This document shows positions 14,858 to 23,540 of a stretch of DNA of 43,352 nt, in pieces. The translations under genes and the position numbers were made by a program. Position 1 is the first letter of the stretch. The number at the start of each line of letters is the position of its first letter. The DNA lies in assembly GCA_035525055.1 (NCBI GenBank), contig DATLEZ010000089.1:1-43352 (forward strand), in the 5' to 3' direction. The notes under the pieces were generated by a model. That model saw only the letters and a program-made list of their open reading frames with translations, was not told the DNA's origin and made no database searches. The stretch comes from DATEEG01 sp035525055 (GTDB lineage: Bacteria; Actinomycetota; Acidimicrobiia; Spongiisociales; ZC4RG35).

Positions 14858-16405
14858 CTATGCCTGCCCGGCACCGCGGGACTGCGTGGCCGTCAAGAAC
14901 CGATAGTCTCTCAGCCTGTCGGCTGGGACCGGCGTTTCGCTGTCGATGAGCCTCAGCCTGAGTTCAAAGACGCTGCGCCCGTCGCGGTAGTCATATCGGA
15001 GATCACCACCCATCAATACCGCCAACTGTCGGGACACTGCCAGCCCGAGACCGATCGATCCGGTCACCGGACGGTCGGTGGTGAGGGTCGTGTAGGGCTC
15101 GAAGATCGCCTCGCGTTGCGTCTCTGGGATCGGATCTCCATCGTCCAGCACCCTGACCACCGCGCTGGTACCCTCTGCGGCCAGCTCGACACTGATGTGT
15201 TCTCCGCCATGACGGTCGGCATTGGTCAGCAGGTTCCTGATGATCTGCCGAACTCTCCCCGGGTCTCCCCAAGCCTCGAGCCTTTGGCCGGTGACCCGGA
15301 TCGAGCTCAGCGGTGAGGTGAGCGCTTCGAGGACCTGACGCAGTTGTGCTCCGAGATCGATCGGCTTGTCGGCGATGGTCAATTCTCCGATCTCTGCCCT
15401 GGCGGCGACCAGCAGATCCTCGACGATGGCTGTCACCTCGTTGCCCTGATTGAGAATCAGCGAGTGGTACTCACGTCTCTCGGACTCGTCCAGGCTCCTG
15501 TCCGACCCCAGCAGCGCAGCAAAGCCCACGATTGCGGCTAGAGGTGTGCGCAGCTCATGGCTGACTGTTCCGATGAACCGGTCTTTCGCCAACACCAGGT
15601 CTTCAAGGAACTGAAGACGTCGCCAGGCAGCTCGCGATCGGAAGAAGCCGACAGCGGCCACGGCGCCGGCGCCGGCGGCGAGCGGTAGCATGACCGTTAA
15701 CAGGATCTGTGAGCTGTCGGTCCGCTCGACTGCGTCGGCCAGAGCCCGGGACGTCTGATCACGAAGGTCCTCTACTACCACACTCAGCTCGGTCTCGGCG
15801 AGCTGGGTGTCGTTGTGGTAGAGCGACATTGCGTCCTCTGCCCCATGAGCGGCAGCATTGAGGCGGGTCAAGGAGGCAAGGAAGACGTTGTGGGCCTCGA
15901 TCGCATCATCGGCCCTTACCCTCTCCTCAGCTGTCCCTTCAGAGCGAATTCTGGAGGCGGAGGCGGCAAACGCCGCGGCAGCCGCGACCACATCGGGATG
16001 GTCAGAAAGGTCCGACCCACTAGAAGCAGCGTGATCGTCTGAGTCAACCCCCATCTCCGAGCCCTGCTGCTCTTCTCCGGTCATGCCCTCCAGGTGGTCC
16101 TCCATGCCATCCATCGCATCGGAGCCGGGAAGACCTGCCACGAACAGGGCCGCGGCCTCCGACTCAACACGGACAGCAGACTGCATGTCCGATATCAGAA
16201 GCATGCGCTCTGCCTCCGCTTTGACGGCGGAAGACGCCGAAGCGTTGGCCACCACCGTGACAGTGGCGACCGTCCCACTAACGACGATCACCGCTAGGAG
16301 CAGCGATCGCAGCCAGGCAGGTGTAGGTGATTTATCCCTCGACTTCACCTTCGCATGATCGGCAGGAGTCAACGGCGCCTTGAACGTTCCGCTCACCCCG
16401 CTCAC
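14858..16405 (-). CDS. Orphan membrane sensor histidine kinase
   Basis: A 515-residue sensor kinase. Two transmembrane segments (about 33-53 and 234-255) enclose an extracytoplasmic helical sensor. That sensor includes an unusual stretch at 96-138 rich in Asp, Glu, Met and His (DAMDGMEDHLEGMTG ... SDLSDHPD). The kinase core has the H-box VSHELRTPLAAI with His283, the N-box NLLTNADRHGG (Asn395), the DDGDPIP G1 region and GSIGLGLAVSRQL. No response regulator is adjacent on either side. The acidic/Met/His insert and the neighbouring metal/thiol genes suggest a metal or redox signal, as inference. The last residues, after the ATPase core, are poorly conserved. Confidence 0.92.
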   Translation of the reverse strand: MSGVSGTFKAPLTPADHAKVKSRDKSPTPAWLRSLLLAVIVVSGTVATVTVVANASASSAVKAEAERMLLISDMQSAVRVESEAAALFVAGLPGSDAMDGMEDHLEGMTGEEQQGSEMGVDSDDHAASSGSDLSDHPDVVAAAAAFAASASRIRSEGTAEERVRADDAIEAHNVFLASLTRLNAAAHGAEDAMSLYHNDTQLAETELSVVVEDLRDQTSRALADAVERTDSSQILLTVMLPLAAGAGAVAAVGFFRSRAAWRRLQFLEDLVLAKDRFIGTVSHELRTPLAAIVGFAALLGSDRSLDESERREYHSLILNQGNEVTAIVEDLLVAARAEIGELTIADKPIDLGAQLRQVLEALTSPLSSIRVTGQRLEAWGDPGRVRQIIRNLLTNADRHGGEHISVELAAEGTSAVVRVLDDGDPIPETQREAIFEPYTTLTTDRPVTGSIGLGLAVSRQLAVLMGGDLRYDYRDGRSVFELRLRLIDSETPVPADRLRDYRFLTATQSRGAGQA

Positions 16406-16567
16406 GGCCTCAGGCCCTGTCCTCCAACGATCAAAAACCTGCGCCTTGGATCAGCGGTTGTCTCCTTCTAGGAGCCAAGTTGGGAGCCATTCTCTATGGA
16501 CTGCCTCGCACGGCCAGCGACTTCGGGGGACTCGGATGCCTGTCGTTCCAGGCTCTCCGGACGCTTG

Positions 16568-16615
16568 TGGACACCCGTGGACCCCGCTTGGAGATCTACC
16601 GGTCAGGAGGTTGGG
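16568..16615 (+). repeat. Direct repeat E, left copy (Arg-tRNA-like 3' fragment with GGAC motifs)
   Basis: These 48 bases recur at 41224-41271 with about six mismatches. The right part (GGAGATCTACCGG, AGGAGGTTGGG) looks like the anticodon and variable region of a tRNA. GGAC motifs at 16559, 16569 and 16579 are spaced ten bases apart. The T-loop that should follow is degenerate here. Probably one end of an old integration. Confidence 0.65.
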
Positions 16616-16745
16616 CTCGACCCCTTCGGACGCGTGACTGGAGAATAAAGTTGATGTCGGGCAAACAAGTGACCCCTCGCACGCAACCACCCTTGCCGGG
16701 TTGCAACTCTGCGTTTCGCCTCGCCGACGGGTCTTGGTCATGGAC

Positions 16746-16785
16746 TGACAGGGTGTATGACAGGGAAATTGGAGGGTTGCAAAAA
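16746..16785 (+). repeat. Dispersed repeat, copy 2 (IS-terminus-like)
   Basis: Second copy of the element at 2665-2705, in the same orientation: TGACAGGGTG, a repeated GACA, AAATTGGAGGG, TTGCAAAAA. The two lie 14 kb apart and bracket the metal/thiol island, but one such pair is not proof of a transposon. Confidence 0.55.
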
Positions 16786-16972
16786 CCGACCACTTCCAAT
16801 CCGAAGGGTATTCAGCTGAAATCAAGTAGCAGGCGTTTTGCTCTGGGGCTAACAGCTTGGTGTACCGACCGGCGATTAGATGCGGATTGGGGAACTCAAC
16901 CCAGGCCCCATACGCTGCCCAGTGACCACGGCAGTCATGCCGCGAGGAGGTATGTCTTGGCGAGGGGTGGCG

Positions 16973-17020
16973 GTGTAGTTAGGTGATGTGTCGGTCCTCC
17001 GACACCATCGTTAACTACAC
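16973..17020. repeat. Long imperfect palindrome
   Basis: GTGTAGTTA pairs with TAACTACAC, GATG with CATC, and TGTCGG with CCGACA, around a four-base loop TCCT, making a hairpin of about 19 pairs with small internal bulges. There is no T-run after it. It could be a recombination or replication structure or an operator; no adjacent gene explains it. Confidence 0.6.
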
Positions 17021-17376
17021 GGGGTCGAACACCGGGACACACGTGGCCGTCTTGGTGGATCGCCATTCTTGCGCCTGTCATCGGCGGTCCAATAGCGAAG
17101 CTTTGCGATGTGTCTGAAGTCGGTGTCATTCGTTGCCGGTCCGCGGCGTCGCCTTGACGGGTCGAGGGAGAATGTTCGTGAGATTGTCGGCCGCATTCCG
17201 AACGTAAAGACCGGACATCGAGGCGAGTTGGTGGCACGGCACTCTTCGTCGATGGTGTCCGTCATCTGTCCGTGAGACGACCGAAACCGACGGAAACCAT
17301 GGAGCACGGATGAGGGCTCAAATCCTTACACCACAAGGGATTTCTCGGAAACCCGCAGGTAGCGCAACGGCCTTTT

Positions 17377-17426
17377 CTTCTCTCGCACGGAAGAGGCCCG
17401 GGGTTCGAATCCCCGCACCTCCACCC
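17377..17426 (+). pseudogene. tRNA-Ala(CGC)-like 3' half, remnant A
   Basis: Anticodon stem CTTCT/GGAAG encloses loop CTCGCAC (anticodon CGC). A five-base variable loop AGGCC follows, then a perfect T-arm CGGGG-TTCGAAT-CCCCG, acceptor 3' strand CACCTCC and A73, then CCC instead of CCA. No matching GGAGGTG acceptor strand is found upstream; only a D-arm-like GGTAGCGC survives. An intrinsic terminator follows, so this looks like the end of a real tRNA gene whose 5' half was lost, as at an integrase attachment site. Confidence 0.72.
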
Positions 17427-17427
17427 A

Positions 17428-17454
17428 AGAAGGTCCCGCTCAGGTGGACCTTCT
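17428..17454 (+). terminator. Intrinsic terminator after tRNA remnant A
   Basis: AGAAGGTCC (17428-17436) pairs perfectly with GGACCTTCT (17446-17454) across a nine-base loop, followed by GCGGTTTT. This is a typical tRNA-gene terminator in position and form. Confidence 0.7.
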
Positions 17455-17645
17455 GCGGTTTTGGAGGCGAAAGGCGACAGCGCTGGGGACGCGTTTTGGA
17501 CGCGATTTGTGCGTCCGAAAATCTGAGGCGAGTGTGTCATACCAGTTGAGGCGGCCGGTCAGCTCAATGTCTCGAACCCACGTGTATCCAGAGACTCGAG
17601 TCTGTTGCCGCTCTCGGCTTCCGATCAACAGTCATTTCTTGCTGG

Positions 17646-20495
17646 TCAGTCAGCGACGCGGATTGCTACTGCGGGATGGATTCCTGCGGCTTGCGAGGCT
17701 GGGACGGCGGTGGCCGCGAGCGAGGCGAGGATCGGCACAATGACAATGACCGCCAAAGGGAGCCACGGCACGGTGAACGCGAGCTGGGTGTCGCCGAACG
17801 CCTCGGAGCTCATCATCAGTTGACGAGCCGTGATCAGCCCTAAACCGGCGCCGATGGCTGTGCCCTGCAGAGCTATGAGGCCAGCCTCGAAAAGGAATGT
17901 CCCTCGAACCACTCCGGCCGGAAACCCGATGGCCCGCAGCATCCCGATCTCTCGTCGGCGCTCGCGGACGGCGCGGAACATCACTACTCCTAGTCCGGCG
18001 ACACCGACGAGCAAGCCGAGCCCGAGGAAACCCTGAAGGACCGAATAGAAGGCTGTTTGCTGTGCCAGGTTTTCGTCGACCAGGGTGGTAAAGGTTGCCG
18101 CATCGCCACCGTTGGGTAGGAGAGCCAGGTTGAGCTCAGAAACTATTGCTTCGGGGTCGAATCCGTCCGCCACGGCGACGTAGTAGCGGGCGGTTACATC
18201 CTGCGGCCCGAAGAGCTCGGCTGTCAGCTGGCGGGACACCATGACGCCGTTGAACAGGAAGTCTGACGTTGTAATGGCCACAGCAGTGAGCTGGCGTGGC
18301 CTGCCGGTAGTCGGCTCGATCACGCTGAATGTGTCGCCGGGTCGCATGCGGTCCGCGCTGGGCCCGCCATCCTGGAGAAGGTTCTCGTTGACAATGGCCA
18401 GGGTTGGATCCGCGGCGACGGCCCGGTAGGCGTCGGCGTCACTTCGATAGGTCTCCAAGCGAGAAGACAGGGCCGGCACCTGCCGGGCTGTCAGGTCTTC
18501 ATCGAATCCTGTGATTGCCCAGGCACGAGGCTCCTCTGAATATCTGGTCTCGAAGTATGCGAAGGTGCGAGCCAGTCCGGCCACAGCCTCCAAGTCATTT
18601 CGTGCCGCGAGTGACGCAGCGTCGACTGGGTTGGCCGGGTTGGAGTCGATCATGATGTCGTAGCCACCGCGAACATCCGCGGTGAATGATTGACTCTGGG
18701 CCTGCAGGGACGTCGAGATGGCCGCGATCAGCGCCATGGTGAAGACCACCAGGGCGAACATGCCGAGGAGCATTGAGGTGCGAAACCTCCGAGCTTGGGA
18801 ATAGGCCAGGCCCAAGCGTGCGCCTAGCCCGCGCCCATGTGACGACAGCCCTTTGAGGATGGTCGCCCAGACGGCGTCGAGAGTGGCCACTAGGGTCACG
18901 GCGCCCGCGGTCAAAACGACACCTTGTGCCACGAACACTGGTAGTTCCACCGCGCCCATGACTTCTGGGAAGAGGGGAAAGACGGCTAGCCCCCAACCGA
19001 CAACGGTCAGGGCCACGACCGTACGAGCCGGTCTCAGAGGCAATAGCCGTCGAAGCAGCGGAGCAGCCGAATAGGCGGCGACCGGCACACCGAGAAGGAA
19101 CGGGATTGCGCTCGAGCCGGAATAGCCGACCGTGCTCAATCCGATCCCGGCAATGACTCCGAGAGCACCGAAGACAAGTGTGCTGCGGCGCGTTGGGCCG
19201 GTTTTTGGCTCGGGCAGATCACGGATGGCGCGAATCACATTCAGTCGGGCGATGCGCCAACTCGTCAGCCAAATCGTGACCAGCGAGATCACGAGCCCGG
19301 TTAGTGCCCCCACCACCACGCTGCTCGGTTCGACGACCAGACGGAGGGTCAACCCTTGTTCGGCGAGGCCGAAGATCGTCACCGAAGCGACGGCAACAAG
19401 CCAACCGATGCCGATCCCTGCCACAGCTCCAATAAGCGCGGCGAGGGTCGCATAGAGGGCTCCTTCCATCGCAAAGGTCTGAGTCAGTCGCCGGCGGGTA
19501 AAGCCGATGGCACGAAGCATGCCAAGCTCCGACTTGCGTTCCTCGGCGAGCATGACGAACAGGTTGACAACCAGCAGGATCCCGGCGAGGACACTGAAGG
19601 CCCCGATTGTCCCGAACAACTGGGTGAATGTCCCGGCGGTTTGGTCGGCCTCGTCCAGCAGGCTCGCCTTGACACCGTCAACCTCGACGCCCGGGATCGC
19701 AGCTACCAAAGCGCGGAGCTCTGCGACAGCCTCGTCGGACAAATCGCGGATGTCGAACACGCCACCGTCGAGTGACACGAGCAGCTGTGCCCTAGGGGGA
19801 GCAGCCGTCGCAACGGCGGTTACCACCAAACCGTCGAAGACGCCAGGATCCACAACACCCCCGGCGAACCCGGCGAGACCGACTTCGGGCACCACATCGG
19901 TGACGCTGAGTTCGACCATGGCTCCATAAGCGTGGAGACGCACATCGTCCCCGGGACCGACTTCCAAACGGTCGGCGGTGCGCTCATTCACCACGATCCC
20001 ATGTGGCCCGGGAGATTCAATGCCCGCCAAACCTGTGGAGTCAGGATCACCACCGAAGGACTGAGCCTCGACCAGCTTGAGCTCCATCACTATTGAATTG
20101 GCGACGACCCTTCCGGAGCCTGGTGCTTCGATGGCCAGGGTGGCGGTGCGGACAGCGAGGACGCCGTCCACCACGCCTATCTCGGCACCTTCGACGGCAG
20201 CCAGCATCTCAGGTAGGTGAGCAGCGTCGGTCGGGCTCATTGTGATGTCAACAGGTCCCAACTGGGTACGGGCCCCGTCTCTGATCGATCCGCCCAGGAT
20301 GTCACCGACCACGAAGGACGAGGTGATGATGGCTGTGCCGAGCACCGCGCCGAACACCACGAGCGCAGCTTCGCCCCGCCTACGGCCGATGTTGCGGACC
20401 GCCATCGAGAACAGCGACCGCTGGCCGATGCCTGCGATCAGCAACGGTAAGCCAAGGATCACGACGACGGCAATGAGGATCGCGACCGGGTTCAC
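17646..20495 (-). CDS. MacB/FtsX-family ABC transporter permease
   Basis: A 949-residue permease with two FtsX domains, each with transmembrane segments and large extracytoplasmic loops: the layout of the long LolE/MacB-like permeases of actinobacteria. The N-terminal half starts with a membrane segment and FSMAVRNIGRRRGEAALVVFGA. The first FtsX core is FGTIGAFSVLAGILLVVNLFVMLAEERKSELGMLRAIGFTRRRL, and the second is GLGLLVGVAGLGVVMFRAVRERRREIGMLRAIGFPAGVV. The E-LGMLRAIGF signature occurs in both halves. The GTG start overlaps the stop of the ATPase gene (GTGA), so the two form one transporter. Likely cargo is a peptide, lipid or drug leaving the membrane; the substrate is unknown. Confidence 0.93.
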   Translation of the reverse strand: MNPVAILIAVVVILGLPLLIAGIGQRSLFSMAVRNIGRRRGEAALVVFGAVLGTAIITSSFVVGDILGGSIRDGARTQLGPVDITMSPTDAAHLPEMLAAVEGAEIGVVDGVLAVRTATLAIEAPGSGRVVANSIVMELKLVEAQSFGGDPDSTGLAGIESPGPHGIVVNERTADRLEVGPGDDVRLHAYGAMVELSVTDVVPEVGLAGFAGGVVDPGVFDGLVVTAVATAAPPRAQLLVSLDGGVFDIRDLSDEAVAELRALVAAIPGVEVDGVKASLLDEADQTAGTFTQLFGTIGAFSVLAGILLVVNLFVMLAEERKSELGMLRAIGFTRRRLTQTFAMEGALYATLAALIGAVAGIGIGWLVAVASVTIFGLAEQGLTLRLVVEPSSVVVGALTGLVISLVTIWLTSWRIARLNVIRAIRDLPEPKTGPTRRSTLVFGALGVIAGIGLSTVGYSGSSAIPFLLGVPVAAYSAAPLLRRLLPLRPARTVVALTVVGWGLAVFPLFPEVMGAVELPVFVAQGVVLTAGAVTLVATLDAVWATILKGLSSHGRGLGARLGLAYSQARRFRTSMLLGMFALVVFTMALIAAISTSLQAQSQSFTADVRGGYDIMIDSNPANPVDAASLAARNDLEAVAGLARTFAYFETRYSEEPRAWAITGFDEDLTARQVPALSSRLETYRSDADAYRAVAADPTLAIVNENLLQDGGPSADRMRPGDTFSVIEPTTGRPRQLTAVAITTSDFLFNGVMVSRQLTAELFGPQDVTARYYVAVADGFDPEAIVSELNLALLPNGGDAATFTTLVDENLAQQTAFYSVLQGFLGLGLLVGVAGLGVVMFRAVRERRREIGMLRAIGFPAGVVRGTFLFEAGLIALQGTAIGAGLGLITARQLMMSSEAFGDTQLAFTVPWLPLAVIVIVPILASLAATAVPASQAAGIHPAVAIRVAD

Positions 20496-21307
20496 CTGGC
20501 ACCTGCCTCGGAGGTGGAGACGTCGTGGGTTTTCCGAGGGTGGCCGTCATGGACGATGGTGCCGTCCCGCATCAGAACGAGACGCTCGCCGGATCGACCC
20601 AAATCCTCGTCGTGGGTCACGACGACCAGCGTCTGGCCGGCGGCGTGAACCTCATGCAACAGTTCGACGATCTGACCTGCCGTGCGCGTGTCGAGCGCGC
20701 CCGTCGGCTCGTCGGCCCACACTATGGCCGGCTCGCTAATCAGCGCCCGGGCAAGGCTCACCCGCTGCTGCTCACCGCCGGACAACTCACCAGGCAGATG
20801 GTCGCCTCGGTTGGCCAGACCAACACGCTCCAGCATTTCCTTCGATCGCTCTCTGGCCTCCTTCGCGTTGACGCCGACCACTAGCAAAGGCAGTTCGACG
20901 TTCTCCTTGGCCGACAGCACCGGGATCAGGTTGAACGCCTGGAACACGAAGCCCATGCGCTCAGCCCGGTGGCGGGTTCTTTCCGCGTCCGACATTTGGA
21001 ACAGGTCCTCCCCGTGGAGGTACACGACCCCGTCGTCAATATCGTCGAGCCCGGAGAGACAGTTCAGCAGGGTGGTCTTGCCGTTGCCGGAAGGGCCCAT
21101 CACCATGACCAATTCGCCAGGTGCGACGTCGATATCAATGCCGCACAACGCCGGGACCTGGTGGGTCCCGGTGACGTAGGTCTTCACCACGCCCCGGGCT
21201 GACAGAATTGGCACTCCTCCGGCGGCCGGCTGTTGTCGCCCGTCGGTAGAACGGTTTTTCTCGTAGTCGCCGTCCCTCAACCCGTCGCTCACCACCTGGC
21301 TCATCAT
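20492..21307 (-). CDS. ABC transporter ATPase (MacB/LolD type)
   Basis: A 271-residue ATPase of the LolD/MacB type, with Walker A GPSGNGKTTLL (71-81), Q-loop FVFQAFNLIPVLSAKENVELP, signature LSGGEQQRVSLARAL (175-189), Walker B AIVWADEPTGALD and the switch His in VVVTHDEDLG. The first 30 residues are an unrelated polar leader. ATGs at 21307 and 21304 both fit the AGGAGG site. It powers the FtsX-type permease encoded directly after it. It is divergent from the ABC exporter operon at 21687 across 379 bases. Confidence 0.93.
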   Translation of the reverse strand: MMSQVVSDGLRDGDYEKNRSTDGRQQPAAGGVPILSARGVVKTYVTGTHQVPALCGIDIDVAPGELVMVMGPSGNGKTTLLNCLSGLDDIDDGVVYLHGEDLFQMSDAERTRHRAERMGFVFQAFNLIPVLSAKENVELPLLVVGVNAKEARERSKEMLERVGLANRGDHLPGELSGGEQQRVSLARALISEPAIVWADEPTGALDTRTAGQIVELLHEVHAAGQTLVVVTHDEDLGRSGERLVLMRDGTIVHDGHPRKTHDVSTSEAGAR

Positions 21308-21686
21308 CGCCTCCTATCGAATACCAGTGCCGAGCTTTCGGGAAAGTGTGAACGCGCGCTAACCGGGAGCCTGGTGTATCACGGGTTCGGATTTCTGGTA
21401 GTCGGATTGCTCGATGGTGAAGCTCGAAAGCCCAAACAGCTCAGTACATATCGGGGGTCGTCCGAGCGCTGACCCTGGTCGGGCTCGGCGTGATGTCTCA
21501 ACTGATAGCCAAGGTGACCTTGATGCGACCCGGGAACTACCGGAGGGCAGGTCCTGGTCGGTCGGTCGGGGGGCTCAGGCGGACTGGATGCCAGAAACCC
21601 GTCCCCCCCGGCACCGGTGAGCCCCGTTTCTCTCCGAGGTTGGTTCTGAGAGCATCGGTCAGGATCTCGAAGTAGAGAGGTGCTTT
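21308..21686. other. Intergenic region between two divergent ABC systems
   Basis: About 380 bases, no gene. It should hold promoters for both directions. The recognisable element is the first copy of the conserved 33-base motif (21590-21622), 64 bases before the GTG of the plus-strand ATPase. Confidence 0.5.
21590..21622 (+). promoter_or_regulatory. Conserved 33-base upstream element, copy 1
   Basis: GCCAGAAACCCGTCC, eight variable bases, then ACCGGTGAGC. The same two blocks with the same eight-base gap occur at 26066-26098 and 31608-31640, each in the sense direction and 64-80 bases before a start codon. I read it as a shared control site or transcript leader. Confidence 0.68.
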
Positions 21687-22682
21687 GTGAAAACACAAGT
21701 CGTCCAGACCACATCCGACTCCGCGGAGCCTTCTGGTGGCGTCCCGGTCATTCAAACGGTGGGGCTCACGAAGAGTTTCGGGAACGTCAATGCCCTTCAA
21801 GGGATCGACCTGACAGTGCCAAAGAACTCGATTGTCGGGTTCCTCGGCCCGAACGGGGCGGGCAAGACAACCGCGATAAAGCTGCTGTTAGGTCTCAGCC
21901 GGCCCACCGGAGGCAAGGCAACGCTCTTCGGAATGGACAGCGTCCATGACAGCTTGGCCGTCCGATCGAGGGTGGGTTACCTCGCCCAGGATCCTCGCTT
22001 CTACACCCACTTGACCGCGCGAGAGACGCTTCAGTTCACGGCACGCTTTTTCTATAAAGGCCCAGCAGGAGCCATACGGGCCAGGATCGACGAGACCCTC
22101 GAGTTGGTCGGATTGGCCGATAAGGCCGACAGGCCGACCAAGGGGTTCTCTGGCGGTGAGCGGCAACGGCTCGGGATCGCTCAGGCCCAGATCAATTACC
22201 CTGACCTCCTGATACTCGATGAGCCGGCAGCGGCTCTCGATCCCGTTGGCCGGCGTGACGTGCTCGACGTCATGGAACGACTGCGTCCATACAGCACCAT
22301 CTTCTACTCGACTCACATCCTCGACGATGTTGAGAGAGTGAGCGACTATGTGGCGATTCTCGACCACGGCCGCCTGGTCGCTAGCGCTCCAACCGCCGAG
22401 CTGCTCGATGGTGGTTCCGCCGCCTTCGAGCTGGAAGTAAGGGGTGATGAGCAAGCTGCGGTCCGGATTCTCAGGTCGCATCCTTGGGTGAGCGACATCA
22501 ACGCTGTCGCTCAGAACGGCTCGATCAGGTTGACGGTCAGCGTCACAGACGAAAAGGCTGCTGAATCTGAGCTGTTGCGTTCGGTGGTCGCCACCGACCA
22601 CATCGTTGTCACCTCATTCGGCCGGAGACGGTTCAATTTGGAGGACGTGTTCCTCCAACTCGTGAAAGGACACAGGGAATGA
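21687..22682 (+). CDS. ABC-2 type exporter ATPase
   Basis: A 331-residue ATPase of the DrrA/CcmA-like exporter class: Walker A FLGPNGAGKTTAIKLLLG, signature FSGGERQRLGIAQAQINYP, Walker B LLILDEPAAALDPVGRRDV and switch His in STHILDDVERVSDYVAIL. The C-terminal 90 residues form the extra domain typical of drug-exporter ATPases. GTG 21687 is preceded by AGAGAGG. It is joined by an ATGA overlap to its permease and lies at the head of a unit that continues into a two-component system. In comparable operons such exporters answer cell-envelope attack; the substrate is not known here. Confidence 0.93.
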   Translation: MKTQVVQTTSDSAEPSGGVPVIQTVGLTKSFGNVNALQGIDLTVPKNSIVGFLGPNGAGKTTAIKLLLGLSRPTGGKATLFGMDSVHDSLAVRSRVGYLAQDPRFYTHLTARETLQFTARFFYKGPAGAIRARIDETLELVGLADKADRPTKGFSGGERQRLGIAQAQINYPDLLILDEPAAALDPVGRRDVLDVMERLRPYSTIFYSTHILDDVERVSDYVAILDHGRLVASAPTAELLDGGSAAFELEVRGDEQAAVRILRSHPWVSDINAVAQNGSIRLTVSVTDEKAAESELLRSVVATDHIVVTSFGRRRFNLEDVFLQLVKGHRE

Positions 22683-23485
22683 CCACGACCTCCACACATG
22701 CCACTGTCGAGCAATCTCTGATCCCGGTCCACTCAGAGGGATGGCGGGGAGGCTTGGGCAATCTCATCCGCAAGGAGTTTGGCCAGTGGTGGGGGACTCG
22801 GTCCTGGTGGATCCAGACTCTCATTTGGCTGATCCTTCTCAACGGCGTCACCACCATGGTCATGCTCGATACGGCGATGACCCCCGAGGCATTGGTCCGG
22901 GAGGCTGTTCAGACGTTTCTCCTCGTGGGAGCGACCGCGATCGGTATCGGTGTGGTCCTGAGCATCCAGGGCGCGGTTGTGGGTGAAAAGGAGTTGGGCA
23001 CCGCCGCGTGGGTCATGTCAAAGCCGGCCTCGCGCGCCTCGTTCGTCCTGGCCAAGCTCCTTGCGAACACTGTGGGCTTTCTCGTGACCGCCGTCGCCAT
23101 CCCTTCCATCGTGTTCATCGTGGAGGCGAGGTACCTGTTGACCGCGCCGGTCGACTACACGCAGTTTGCTCTTGCTGTCGCCGTGGTGGCTTTGTCCGTG
23201 GTTTTCTATGTCGTTCTGACCATTGCCTTGGGTTGCATGTTCAAGGGTCGCGGGCCTGTGGCCGGGATCGGGATTGGCCTGATTCTCGTTGGCCAGTTCT
23301 TCAAAGGGATGCTTCCGCTCTCGCTGGTTCTTGTTACGCCCTGGCTGCTGGGTGATGTCGCCAGTTCCGTTGCACTTGCTTCGGCTCCCGACTTCAACCG
23401 GATGGTTCCGATCATCGTCACCGCAGGAGCGACCGTGGCCCTTACCTTCGTTGCCGTGTGGCGCTTTGGCCGTGAGGAATTCTGA
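22679..23485 (+). CDS. ABC-2 type exporter permease
   Basis: A 268-residue membrane protein with six hydrophobic segments. LIRKEFGQWWGTRSWWIQTLIW opens the transporter core, and VVGEKELGTAAWVMSKPASRASFVLAKLL is the conserved ABC-2 permease block between segments 2 and 3. The start ATG overlaps the ATPase stop. The gene ends at 23485 and the kinase gene follows after about 55 bases, so exporter and sensor are probably transcribed together. Confidence 0.9.
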   Translation: MTTTSTHATVEQSLIPVHSEGWRGGLGNLIRKEFGQWWGTRSWWIQTLIWLILLNGVTTMVMLDTAMTPEALVREAVQTFLLVGATAIGIGVVLSIQGAVVGEKELGTAAWVMSKPASRASFVLAKLLANTVGFLVTAVAIPSIVFIVEARYLLTAPVDYTQFALAVAVVALSVVFYVVLTIALGCMFKGRGPVAGIGIGLILVGQFFKGMLPLSLVLVTPWLLGDVASSVALASAPDFNRMVPIIVTAGATVALTFVAVWRFGREEF

Positions 23486-23540
23486 GGCCCGGATTTCGCC
23501 CGAAACCCTCGATCCCCGACCAGCGAACGGATGGGGTCGA

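Larger units (their letters stand above)
16406..17645. other. Non-coding recombination-scar region
   Basis: About 1.2 kb with no credible gene; the open frames are Arg/Pro/Ser-rich. It holds an Arg-tRNA-like attachment repeat (16568-16615), the second IS-end-like repeat (16746-16785), a long palindrome (16973-17020), an Ala-tRNA-like 3' half (17377-17426) with its terminator, and a GGACGCG pair (17487-17504) with a nearby inverted GCGTCC. Confidence 0.65.

Noticed and set aside
16480..16986. Plus-strand frame of 168 codons
   Set aside because: Composition is antisense-like, and it runs through the tRNA-like and IS-end-like repeats without a ribosome site or domain.
16973..17020. Integron attC site
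   Set aside because: GTTAGGT fits one core site, but the partner RYYYAAC site is missing and the order is wrong; no integron integrase gene is present.
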